Positions 32,804 through 44,366 of a stretch of 64,000 nucleotides of DNA are shown here, piece after piece; the stretch's first letter is position 1, and every line of letters begins with the position of its first letter. Below the pieces are notes generated by a model. That model ran no database searches. It was given only the letters and a program-made list of their open reading frames with translations, and was not told the DNA's origin. Both the position numbers and the translations under genes were made by a program. The stretch lies in the NCBI GenBank assembly GCA_013423385.1, contig BLZA01000053.1:372001-436000 (forward strand), in the 5' to 3' direction. Origin of the DNA: Naganishia liquefaciens (Eukaryota; Basidiomycota; Tremellomycetes; Filobasidiales; Filobasidiaceae).

Positions 32804-35600
32804 GATGGGTATCAGTGTTCCTGCAAGAAACCGCAATCTCAGTGCACGGACCTCTCGAGATTCCGGCATATATATAACATTCTCGAGGACGGTCTCAGGT
32901 CTCTAGACGGTAAGCTGGCTGCATGGGGAGGACGGGACTTGGCGGGATAGGACAGGATGAAAGTGGATCCTCGTTGAACAGCCTCTTTGGACTCCATTTG
33001 CTCTTCATGCCAAAGAAATCGCCGTCCGGCTCGGCTCGGCTTCGCTTAGGGAAAGAAATCCCGGAGCTCCATGCGTTCTTTGCGTTGCCCCGGCCCGCTC
33101 GATCTCCTAGCGCGCACTGCCGTGCCCTGGATGACGAAGCATCATGAGGTATTTCCTTCAGGTCGCTCTTCAAGCTTGAGTATGATTGCCTCACGGGGAA
33201 GGGCGTTCGGGTTCCACATTTCCATATGCCCTTGGGTGAACAATCGGAATGCCAGGAAGCCAAAATGATCCTTGACTGCCCCGCGATGAAGAGAGGGTTT
33301 GCTAGGAAACGGTTCAGTCCGTTTGAGGCAATTTTCAGTCAGAGGAGAGCATCAGACGCCAAGGCATCCGCTGTGCTACCAGAGCACTCGCGAGATTCCG
33401 GATCCTGGAATAAGTTCAGCTCAAGCGCACATGAAGACGTCCTCTTTTGGTCTTCAAACTCGAAGGCTCTCATTTGACATTACGGTGCCTGACAACGCCT
33501 CATATACCAAGAGTGCTGAGCCAATCGAGAAGTCGAGAATCATTGGCATCCAACAGTTCATGCATGTGATACTTGTCATAGCATATCAGCTCCATGGAAG
33601 CTCAAACAGATCGGATTGCGATAGCTTCAATATACTATGGTTAGACACATGGATAGTCCAGCTGCGGCCAGTTTTCTTGGATCATTAATGACCACGTTGC
33701 TACGGCTCATGCTCGGTATCGTAACAGCCAAGAGCAAAGAATGCTAACTGAATTGATGAAGAATTTTGAATGCAGCCCTGCGGTTTGGCGTTTTACAATG
33801 AGTGCTGTAATGGTAGGACTCCTTAACAATACACGTCGGCAATGGGCCGCGAAGGGAACTTGGACAGCACCCGATTGCGATGTAGCCGCCGTAAGGCTGA
33901 CGACCCCACATGCTGCATTGTCAAGTCATTCGTCTTGGAGGAATGTTATGACCCTTCCTTAAAGCTGGCACACTTTTAGAGAGCCTCATCGGAAACGAGC
34001 TCTAAAGGTTGTTGTCAAGTTTCCGATATCTGGCCGAAAAACGAGGGTTGAACGTCTGGCTAAGGCCACACTCCCAGACGTCGGATCTACGGCTGGACCG
34101 CGCCGTAAGATCATGCGGTAGGCAAGAATCCAGCTCTCGCCACTGGTAAGCCTCAGAGATAGTTGTCGCTTTTATGGGAGGCATCAAGAAGCATCTCATT
34201 GGCGTTGTGCCGACACAACTCACCGTCCCTGTGTTCGTTTCCAAAAGAGCGACACCGATCTCGTCATCATGCGGACGGTATCCCGGTATCTCATATCTTA
34301 CTCTCGCCAACGATGAGTGTATGGCAGTATTCGCTTTAGCTATCAAGGGTTCGGACATCTCATCAGTGAAAGTGTAAATCGATCAAGCGATTTCCCCCTA
34401 ATGTCTAAGCTCCAGCAACTCAGAGTTTCAAGGCAAGGGCGAGATTTTTTTTTGCGACTATCTGTCATCTCCAATATGAAAATACCTTCACTCTTCGATT
34501 TGATTCTAGTCTTCGTCCCAAATATATCGAGCGTCAAAAGCTTACCCCAGTTCTCGGGAATCGACAGTGACCGTGCTGTTTCGAACACCGTGATGGGCGA
34601 CGCTTGCCTGATAAATTCCACAACAATTCTTGACAAGCAAACTCGCACAAGGGAATTCGCTGTTAAGGCACAGGCCACCCTCTCGATCCTGTGCAGCATA
34701 CATCCCATCTTTGAGGACGGTCACTGAAGCGACAATCGCAAGAGCTCATGTTGACGGGTCGCCCGATCGATACTTTGTTTCACGGCATGGAGCAAGACGT
34801 TCTTTCGCATGTGCAAAGAAGCTGTCATCTCTACTCGCTCTCTGTCATGTTATCACATCTCGAATTCCGTCGCCTTAATGTTACGTCCTTCTTGTGGTAC
34901 CTCTTACCATATTGGGTACAGTGAACGGCTTTTCCGCCCTTGAGTGAAAGGGCTCGAAGCGAGTGTACAAAGGTCGTCGTTTAAGATCTGAATCGACAGA
35001 GTCGAGCTAGGATCGGCTTCGACTGGGACGATATCGGAGAGACAGGTCTTTGATGCGAATCATCACATGGGAAACCCGAGAATGGTCGCACTTTATGGAA
35101 AAACAGGTAGTCAGCCTGGGCAGGTAAGGATTGGCCTTGGCGCTTCTGGATTACAAGACTGTCAAAGCCAAGACTGGGTTCATGATGTTTAATCAGATAA
35201 TTCAGGAGGATCTTCATGTAGGTTCTAAATCATCTGTTGTCCCTTCTCCGTAAGCGATGACCACCTCGACCTGCAAGTGCACAGAGCTTCTTGCGATCCA
35301 TCGTTACCAGTGAATATGTGGGTTCATACCAGATCATCCAGGAGGCAACGGAAGTACTACGGAAGTAAACAACGTGTTTGTGCACGTGATCGGCGATCCA
35401 TTCGTCACGGTTCAGTACAGCAGGCATACACAAAGCGACGTCACCACAGTCGACCGAAACGGAAACCTTCAAGGAGATCCAGCCTTTTTGTCGATTATCA
35501 ATTGGCGGGACATCCTGCCCTACCCGGTAAGGTAAGGTTCATCACCCCCCAGTGACCTGCGCGACAACCTACCTCAATTTGCAAAGTGGCCTATCCAAAG
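32804..35600. other. 2.8 kb intergenic region, no gene recognised
   Basis: The 32804-33000 part must include the polygalacturonase promoter and the last few hundred bases the leader of the Ca2+ exchanger. Open frames of up to about 130 codons occur on both strands (for example 33299-33688 and 34343-34708), but none shows a family motif, a convincing set of splice sites, or codon use like its neighbours. Confidence 0.45.
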
Positions 35601-37990
35601 ATGTCCTGTAAGTGACTTAGGTGCCAACTTCAAGCGCAGCGGCCAGACTTATGAGGTTTTCATGCAGCCAACGAACGGCAACCTTTGCTGCCAACAAGGC
35701 GAAGACGCTCAACCGCCAATGCTGGATCGAGCAAGAAATCATTCTCGCCCCTGCAAAGCACTCGGCACCTCTTGTTCGGTGGCTGGCTAAACGCTTTGCT
35801 TTTGAGCGTCCCTTTCGCTCTCGCCTGTAAGCTTCATGATCCTTCAAGGAGAAGCGTTATTGACCGCTCGAGCGGACAAATTTTCTCTGCACAGGCAACT
35901 TCGTCAACTGGCCTCAGCAGATCAAATTCGTGATTTCGTTCATCTCCATCATCCCGGTAAGCCTGGCTAACGGGTTGTTCGAGACGGATCTTTCTGACAT
36001 TTAGTTCTATCGTTTATCTGACAGCTTGCAAAGGTAGTGTTTCGCCGCTCCTATCCTGTCAAATCATGAACTGACCACCACTCTGTCCTGCTCGACATCA
36101 GCTTCTAGGTCAATCGCCGAGCCGGCTCCACTCTTTTGCGCAAATGCTGATTCGGTTTCCCGAACAGGTGATGCGACGGAACAACTTTCGATGAGCTTGG
36201 GTCAGACTCTTGCTGGTATCCTGAATGCTACTTGTGAGTTGACAAGAAGCCTCGATGAAGACCAGACATAGGCTGAGCTCCTGGTTTACAATAGTCGGCA
36301 ATGCTGTTGAAGTGCGTCCACAGAGAAAGTCTAGAAGGATAGTGACTTATCTCTCCCTTCATAGCTCATCGTCGGTATTGTTGCTTTGCAACAAGGTAGG
36401 GATCTCCAGCCTCTCAGTCGTGTTGCGGCCTAATGCAAGATCATAACAGATCAGCTCCGTTTGGTCCAGACCTCTATGCTAGGTTCCATTCTTTCCAACT
36501 TGCTTCTCGTGTTGGGTACGCTATAGAGCCTATTCGGCCCTCGGATGCATGACCACTCACTGTAATTTTTCATATAGGTTGCAGTTTCGCTGCCGGAGGC
36601 TTTGTGTATTCCGAGTCTCAGTTCCGACAGACCGCTGCGCAAACCAGCGCCAGTCTGATGACCCTATCGTGCATCACCCTAGTCATCCCTGCTGCTTGTA
36701 AGATTGATATCAATCATACAATAACTGAAACTTACCGTTCCATTTTCGTCGACAGATCACAGTACCTATCTCCGTCGAGATTCCAAGGACGGAGCTGATA
36801 GTCAATTGGCTCAGCTATTGACTGGTACCGAAAACCCGGAGCACGCTCCGAACCCTAAGGATGACTCTCTTAATGGTCTCCTCAAGCTCAGTCGAGGCAC
36901 AAGTATCATTCTTCTCGTGGTATATTTCATCTACCTCTACTTCCAGGCAAGTTGCTACTCAGTACAACACGAACTCAAGACCTGATACCTTTTTGCCATC
37001 AGTTAAAATCTCACGCCAAATTGTTTGAAGCGGAAGAAGCTGCCCGAGGAGACGGCGACGATGAGGAGGAGGAAGAGACCGAGGAGATGGACACGTGGTC
37101 TGCTGGATTTTGGCTTGCCGCCATCACCGTGGTCACGGCGTTCTGTGCCGACGTTTTGGTGGCTTCAATTGACGAGACTGCGTCCAAGTGGCATATTCCT
37201 AAACCGTAAGTCTCTGCGCATCGTTCGTGCGGGAATTTGGGCTGACTGTCTGCATATTTACTCTAGATTCATCGGTATGTTCCAGGAGAGGGCGCTTGTT
37301 TGCTTGAAGAAAAAGCTAACGATGTGTGAACGATTGTCTCGGTTTGATTGAATTAGGTGTAGGTACTGCTGCCACGGGACTGCTATACTCTCTAACCGCA
37401 ATCTATCTGTCTCTCAGCTCATTCTCCTTCCCATCGTCGGCAACGTATGTCCTGATTGATTATCGATCAAAGAGTCAGAATGAGCGCTCACTTGGCATAC
37501 GCTGATAGGCCGCAGAACACGTCACCTCTGTCTGGATGGCCATGAAGGGCAAGATGGAGTTGACCATCGGAGTCTCTGTCGGCTCCTCCATTCAGATTGC
37601 CGCTGGTATGATTCCGATTTTGACCTTGTTGGCTTGGCCCATGGGTGTAAGTTCAGCTTTCCCCAATCTCGAAGTCACGCCCTAAGGAAACTGATTGTCG
37701 GCGATAGAAACCGTTGACACTGTACTTTGCCGACTTCGAGGTGAGATGATATGCCCAGGAACGATTAGAGTCCTTTTGACGGCTGCTTTCTAGACGATCG
37801 CTTTGTTCGCGTCGGTTATTCTTGTCAGCGGCCTTCTCAACGACGGTTCCAGTAACTACATGGAAGGTGTCATGTGTAAGTCCTGGACATACTGCATGGC
37901 GAAGGTACAAGAGTTGATTGTCCATCATCTTCTGTTCCAATAGTGGTCGCGCTGTACCTTGTCATTGCCCTCAGTTACGCTGTGTCATAA
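35601..37990 (+). CDS. VCX1: vacuolar Ca2+/H+ exchanger (CAX/Vcx1 family)
   Basis: Loads Ca2+ into the vacuole in exchange for protons. The first coding exon is only 7 nt (35601-35607); joined to 35668 it gives MSSNERQPLLP, with an acidic dileucine-type vacuolar sorting motif. Next comes NFVNWPQQIKFVISFISIIP, then the family motif LAKLLGDATEQLS, split over exons 36025-36033 and 36102-36108 and one from 36169. The first cation signature ILNATFGNAVELIVGIVAL and SMLGSILSNLLLVLG follow. A loop rich in Glu/Asp (about 37040-37090) precedes the second half, with LPIVGNAAEHVTSVWMAMKG, VGSSIQIA and a last helix ending LSYAVS. Both ExxxNGxxEh-type repeats are intact. This is the most intron-rich gene in the window. 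Confidence 0.93.
36025..36108 (+). other. consecutive microexons of 9 and 7 nt in the Ca2+/H+ exchanger
   Basis: Exon 36025-36033 (CTTGCAAAG, Leu-Ala-Lys) and exon 36102-36108 (CTTCTAG) are flanked by introns of 68, 68 and 60 nt with normal borders. Together with the neighbouring exons they rebuild IIPLAKLLGDATEQ, a motif conserved throughout the family, so they are almost certainly real. Confidence 0.85.
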
Positions 37991-38384
37991 TCGAGATAGG
38001 CGCCTTTGAGAGGCAGTTAATGGCACGATGATTGCGAGTTTTGGAGCTGGCGTCCAGGCATGAAGCGATGATCGCTGTGTTTACATTATCAATTCGCGCT
38101 GTAGAAAAGTAGGATACCCATCACAAACGCGCCTGGGGAAAGCATGGTCGACAATACATGAATTCTTACCCTTGCGAGATGAGCACATTGGCGATTTGAC
38201 TGCGAGCCGAGTAGATATATACGATGCACGGGCAGGCCATGGTCTCCTGCAGCGCTGATCAGCCTTAAGCGGACGACCGGAGTTACTTTTAGCGCCAGAC
38301 GCGTCTTCTGCTGTCAGTTCAAGTCGATATGACGAATGCATGCATCCCCTCGCTACAACTCGTCTTCGCGTTTCCACAATCGAT
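37991..38384. other. intergenic spacer / promoter of sugar transporter
   Basis: About 390 bp between the two plus-strand transporter genes. An in-frame ATG at 38340 could extend the next protein by 15 residues. Nothing else noted. Confidence 0.45.
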
Positions 38385-41300
38385 ATGACGGGCGCAGGCT
38401 TCTCCCTACCAGCAGCCGCAGACTCGGACTCGGACTTTGACACGGGCTCGGAGAGCGATGGTCCGTTGCAAACGATCCACGTCGGGCCGAGCGCCGAGGG
38501 GATTCAGATGAGTGAGTTAGGCGAGGGTGATGGAAACGGGCATGAAATGCGACGGCGGAGGGGAAGGAGCCTCAAAGAAAGAAGAGTGGAGTGGGTGGGG
38601 AAGCCCTATGTCGTGGGCCCCGAGTATTTGAAGATGCCATTGTCAGTATTCTTGCAGTCGTTAAGGGAAATGCTCTTGCTGAAACGGTCAAAGATTGACG
38701 ATAGGCATGCTGGGTTTGCAGGTAAGTTTCTCCTGGTCCCTGTGACTCCAACAGCTTACGTTTAGTAAAGTGCGTCTGGTCAATTGAAATGGGCTATGGT
38801 AAACGTCATTGCGATTAGAATCCTGAACTCTCGCTGAATCCCAGACTGCCTCCAGCTTCTCCGTACCTTCTGGAACTGGGACTCTCCAAATCGCTCATGT
38901 CCCTCGTCTTCGTGGCCGGACCTCTCTCAGGGCTCGTTATGCAGCCCATCATCGGCGTCCTCGCCGATCGCTCAAAGTCACGTTGGGGAAGACGGCGACC
39001 GTTCATGCTGGCTGGTTGCGCTGTAAGCGTGTTTGCCATGATGCTCTTGGCATGGGCGCGGGAGGTGTCGGGGTGGTTTGGAGGGGGGAATGGGTTCGCA
39101 ATCGCGTTGGCTGTGTGGGCGATCTATCTGATCGATTTCGTATGTATGACTTTTCCCGGATCAAACGGACGCTATGTTGACGATCTGCGCGAAAAGTCCA
39201 TCAATGCGGTGCAGGCGACAGATAGAGCGCTGGTGGTTGATATTCTTCCGCCTTCACAACAAGAACAGGGAAATGCTTGGGCCGGTCGAATGTTTGGAAC
39301 GGGATCGCTTGCGGGATTTTACGTGTGAGTCTCGTCTCCTTTGTCTTGCAATATGACTAGAACATCCATATACAGGGGAAACATCAATCTCCTTGCTCTC
39401 TTTCCTATTCTCGGCAAAACACAACTTCAGGTTCTCAGCTTTTTGACAAGTGTAACATTGATGGCAACACATGGCTTGACAGCATACAGCGTCAAGGAGC
39501 GCGTATTGCTTCGAGATAAGCAAGTCGCGCGCGCACTGTGTTGGATATCGCTGACATTGCCCCATACAGCCGAAAATCATCGCAGGGCAATCTGACATCG
39601 ACAATCCGCGATATCTGGAAGAACATTTTCACGCTTCCACCGGCAATCCGATCCATCTGCTATACCCAATTCTTCGCTTGGATAGGCTGGTTTCCTATCC
39701 TTTTCTACACCTCGGTCTGGGTCGGCGAAATTTACACACGTGAAGCAATCGCGGGGGGACGCAGCCCGGACGATCCAGATCTGGCGGCGGACGCCACTCG
39801 AGCCGGATCGAGGGCACTCTTCCTGAACGCTATCGTGAATCTCTTGACAAGCGTCTTCCTACCATTCCTCGTATCATCCTCCGGTATCCGGACGGAGCCA
39901 GCTCCGGTATCGACATATCGCACGTCGTCGCCTCAAGCACCTTCATCTGAGGGACTGACTGTGCGAGCATCCCGCTTGATGCAAAAACTCGACAAGATCC
40001 GGGCAATCATCAAGGTGCCAAGTAGATTGCGGCTGCAGCTACCCATTGCGGGCTTCACCTTGATCAGGGCGTGGATTCTCGGACAAATTGTATTTGCGGC
40101 GACCATGTTTGCAACGTGGTTCGCTGGAAGCGTATGGTCCGCACAGGCAATCATCTGTGTGAACGGCTTTTGCTGGGGTGTTGCTCAATGTACGTAGTCG
40201 CTGATCGGTCAATCCCCCCTCAAACTGAAAGTTGCTACTCTGTAGGGGCGCCGTTTTCTTTGGTGGGTTCAGAGAACTCACAGGCATTCACGTCGCTTAT
40301 CGTCGTCTGCTTAGCTTGGAGAGCTCATCCTTCTAGATACAACTCCGGCTGAAGGGTCGGACGCGGCATTGCCCGTCATCAACATGATCGATCGATCTCG
40401 CGAGGCCTCGCTTGCGCTGGACCGTTCGCATCCCGCCGGAGACTCAAATCATGACTTGCCTCGCATCATCTTTGATCGTCGTGACAGCGAAACGGGAAAA
40501 GGACGAGAGGAGGAAGAAGCGCTTATGAATAATTACGAAATCGATCACGAAGGCAATCACGAGTACCGCGAAGCGTCTCGGCGACGGTCGCTTTCTCCCT
40601 CTTTCATTCGACCAACGCACAACAGGAGTACCTCAACGTCTGTCGACCTAACGCCCCGTCTGGCGGAGAGCCGCAACCGGACTCCATCGGGCTCGAGACG
40701 AGGTAGTCACGACCTCGACGAAACTACGCTAGGCATGAATGGGAGACTGAGCAGAAGCGGCTTAGCGCATGAAGTCAATAGATCGAGCCTGAGTGGTTCG
40801 GAGGGAAAGCATGAGATCGGTGATGATTTCTTTGATCCGAACTTTCCGGGCGAACCGTACGGTGAACATGAAGAAGAACACAATGGGCATGCCCGGCAGC
40901 CTATGCCTCTGCGTAGACCATCTCGCAAACCGAAAAGTAATGGTACAGCGGAAAAAGCAGGAGTCATTCTGGTTAGTTGGTGGTCCAGTGGAAGTCTACG
41001 GCACTCATCCCCCTCTTATAGGGCATCCATAACATTTTCATTGTCGTATGTCGTGTTTCAAAGTTGCCTGTATTCAAGCACTGATAAGGTCATTCAGGTC
41101 CCTCAATTCCTTGTTACTTTCCTCTCGGCGATCATCTTCTACATCATGGAGCCAACGCGCCCATCACTTCCAGGACATCTACCGTCACCTCCGAATATAC
41201 CATTGAGCGGGAACGTTACGCTTTCTGTGCCAGAGGACGGTATCACGCTCGTGTCAGACGAGGAAGGTAGCCTAGTTCGCGCAGTCAAGCTGCTGGCGCG

Positions 41301-41526
41301 AGCTACTAGGGAAGCTTTCCGCATAAGAAGCGAAGACGAAGGCAGAGAGCTAGAGGCGCACATCACAAGCGGAACGGATTCTGTCGGGTTCATTTTCAGG
41401 TAGGTCTCAAAGAGGGATTGCCCGACTCGACGCTAATTCTTCGTCAGGCTGGGGGGGATCAGTGCTGGCATCGCTGCCTTCATGTTGTATAGGATGTCAA
41501 AACGCTTCGGCCAGGAGCCGCTTTGA
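38385..41526 (+). CDS. sucrose-type sugar:H+ symporter (GPH/MFS superfamily, Sut1-like)
   Basis: Membrane carrier importing sucrose, maltose or related glycosides with protons. After an acidic cytoplasmic N-terminus (MTGAGFSLPAAADSDSDFD), tiny exons of 17 nt (38705-38721) and 33 nt (38766-38798) build the first helix. They read HAGFAVKCVWSIEMGYASPY and join LLELGLSKSLMS. The loop signature GVLADRSKSRWGRRRPFM and the SINAVQATDRALVVDILPP motif are typical of fungal sucrose transporters. The intron at 39520-39569 appears to be GC-AG. A loop of about 200 residues rich in Ser, Arg, Glu and His (about 40369-40960) interrupts the last helices. The C-terminus is VPQFLVTFLSAIIFYI, then RLGGISAGIAAFMLYRM. 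Substrate cannot be read from sequence. Confidence 0.87.
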
Positions 41527-41762
41527 AGCGAGGAATAGAGCAGAGGCAAAGCATAGAGTTACACGTTGTAGATGTCTTGTAGGCATATCGGAGAATCAGT
41601 AATGACACTCGCAACAGAGTCGTTTGGCGATTATCCTTGGCGGACAATCCTGATCATATTTCCGTTGATGTTTCAGACATCCTAAGGCCTCGGATTTTAT
41701 GCAACAACCCGACGAGCCATCGCGGATGTATGACACCCCCAACCATAAGGTAACTTCGAATT

Positions 41763-44186
41763 CTAGCTCAACTTCTGCAGGTCAAACTCGAATCCGCTCA
41801 ACCTCTCGAATTGCTGATATCGAGGCATCAGCGGATGCGATAGCTTGGAATTTCCGGGACTTACCGACATGATATGGCCTTGACTATCAAGCCACTGCAC
41901 GACCTCGTCTGGATCCTTGAGTGATTTCGCAGTAAGACCGCCTAGGCTTCTGTCGCCCGATCGTATTCGACGTTGGAGACGGCCGTAGGCATCCTTGTAG
42001 CTCTCGTGCAGGCTCCGTTCTGATGAGAGAAGCAGCTTCAGCGCTCTTGCCAACAGGGCGCGAGTCGAAGAGAACGGAAGACGGCTTACCCCAATGGGAG
42101 AATTCGTGAAATACTTCAGCTCGTAGGCGACAGAATTTCCCAAGCTTGAAAGGCCCGCGAGATGGCGGCGGGACTTTTTCGTGCTCCTCTTCTTCGCTAC
42201 TCGAATCGGGCGACTCATCTTCCAGATCCTGAGCAGAGGATCAGCATATACGGGATGCAACGTCTCCTTTTGATTCACCTCGAATGTTTCCGGATCATAT
42301 GCCTTGCCCCGCAACTCCCCGCTAAATTTACTGAGCCGACCCGTCAAATGGCAAGCATCGCATCCGTATTCGACCTCGTCCAGATAACTGATGATGAGCT
42401 CGGGATATGTTTCCAAGCTCGTCTTGAAATCCGGCTTCCAGACACTCGACGTGACGAGGGAATCCTTTTGCGATTGAAGTTTTCGGGAGATGGCTTCATA
42501 GCTCGCGCGGTAGTACTGCTTCTTCCGTTCGCGTGCGTACGATGGACCTCGAATGATGAGGTGAATGAGGAATTGCGAAATGACTTTGAAATGGTATTCG
42601 AGGTTTTGATAGCGCGCCATCTGATATTGTTCTACAAATGACGCGTGTATTGGCACGACGAGATGCGCTAAAGCCAGCACAAAGGACATACCTGGCAACA
42701 GATTCGAGATTTCATCGTGGTCGTCATCATCCTTGTCGGCATCATCGATGAATCCGTCCATCTCCTCTTCATCCTCAACGGTCCATGCGCCTTCACTGTC
42801 CTCCTCTTCGTCCGGATCGGCGCGCGTTGCCTTCCCCTTGCCCTTGCTACCGGCTTTGGTCGTCGGTTTATCCAGGATGATCAATTCGTCTGACCCGTCC
42901 GAGGGCACATCGACGGGCGACGTATACCGTTCGCCGCGAGCTTTTGCTTCCTTGCGACCTAAGGGAAGAACGTCAATCGTTGTAGACGAGGTGTCAAGAA
43001 TAGACGCACGTTTGAGCTCCTCGAGCCGCTTTTGGTGCTCAGTCTTCTTGTTTCGTTCCCTTAGACGTGACTCGACGACGACTATGTGAGAGTCAGAGAA
43101 TGTGGTCTTCGTTCAAAGACGGCAAGACCCACCAGGCGAATCCATCTCCAATTCTTTGACCAACGCTTCGGGATCCTCTTCTTCCTCTGACGGCTCGTCC
43201 TCCTCATCTGGGTCCACAACCCCTCGTTTCCCACGCTTCCGGTTTTTGCCCTGCGATGTGGATGCCTTGCTGACGCGATCCCTGGAAATCGTCGGCGGCG
43301 CACGACGATACGGCGGCGGACTGGCAATGATTCGTTCCGGATCTTCGCTCTCATACACACTACTTTCTTCCTCGGGCGTCGGACCGCGGTGTCGACGGCG
43401 TCGTTTGGTGGATGTCGACGCCGCAGCGACGGGCGCGAGACGTCGTGCGGCGCGGGTATAGCCGGATGATGATGGCTGTGTAGGGTCTGGGATATCGGAG
43501 AACATGTCGGCGAGGGGATCTGGCGGCGATGATGAACGGATAGGAGGCGTCTTGTGCGTCGAAACCTCGGGTTCGCTATCCAGGTCGATCACTTCCGGTT
43601 CCCCTGGCGGCGGTGGTGGCGTCGATGGTGTGTTATCGTCACTCTCTTCCCCCGAGACAATGACCCGGCGTTTCTGCCTCTCCTCTTCCTCATTCTCGGA
43701 CGCTGACCCGTCGGAAGAGCCCGAGGAGCCGCTCTTGCTCCAGCGACCACGTTCGCCCCATTGCAGCTGACTCTTGCCAGCTTCGAGTCTGACGGCGTCC
43801 AGGCGTTCCGGCGTTCCTTCCTCGGATCCAACACTCTTTGCATCGTCCGAGTCCTCTGAAATGACATTCCATTCACGTTTTCGCTTGGAGGGCGCTTGGC
43901 TCGATGATGATGCCGCCGGTCGTGCGTTGAGAACTCCTTGCTCCTCTTCTCCATACTTTGATCTTCGTTCCCTTTCCTGTTTCCTCCCACCTCCCATCGC
44001 CTTGTCACCGCTGTCCTTTGTTCGCCGACTTGTGGAAATGGTATACGACCTCGGATCCACAAAGTTGAGCTGGATCCCCGGTGCCGATACCCCGACGGCT
44101 TCCGCGGATGCCCTCGGAGCTCTCTTTCGAGCGCGCGATCCCGAGGGCGAGAGAAAGCCGTCTATGCGGGACTGTCGGGCGGGCAT
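41763..44186 (-). CDS. DUF4211 nuclear protein with N-terminal PIP-box-like motif
   Basis: Function unknown in fungi; DUF4211 is also found in the vertebrate protein CCDC82. Starting at 44186, MPARQSRIDGFLSP is followed by a long disordered, acidic and basic region with many Ser/Asp clusters. Exon 1 ends near 43132; an intron of about 50 nt joins to VVVESRLRERNKKTEHQKRL. A 60 nt in-frame intron at about 42633-42692 then restores LLPEQYQMARYQNLEYHFKV, the start of DUF4211. The domain continues with SSVWKPDFKTSLETYPEL, the cysteines CDACHLTGRLSKFSGELRG, and ends at 41763. QSRIDGFL resembles a PCNA-binding box, but its second aromatic position is Leu. An earlier in-frame ATG exists near 44255. 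Confidence 0.8.
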
Positions 44187-44366
44187 TTCCCCGAGTCTGG
44201 TGTATGGAGGGTGGGCACGATGATGACTCTGTACGGCCCCGTTGCCCGTTTGCATTATTCTGAAACGCAAATCATTAGGGCGGGCACATGAAAGGGGGGG
44301 GGCTGGGTGCGCCCCAAGCAGCTTCCCGGGCGACAGGGGGTATGCATCCATCCGGGGTGTCCAAGC
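44187..44366. promoter_or_regulatory. 180 bp divergent promoter, DUF4211 / SDR
   Basis: Very short space between two opposed start codons, containing a G run near 44296-44303. Both genes must share most of this control region. If the farther upstream ATG is used for either gene, it is shorter still. Confidence 0.45.

Noticed and set aside
34343-34708. 121-codon minus-strand frame as a gene
   Set aside because: No family motif, no supporting splice sites, and codon use unlike the neighbouring genes; probably chance.
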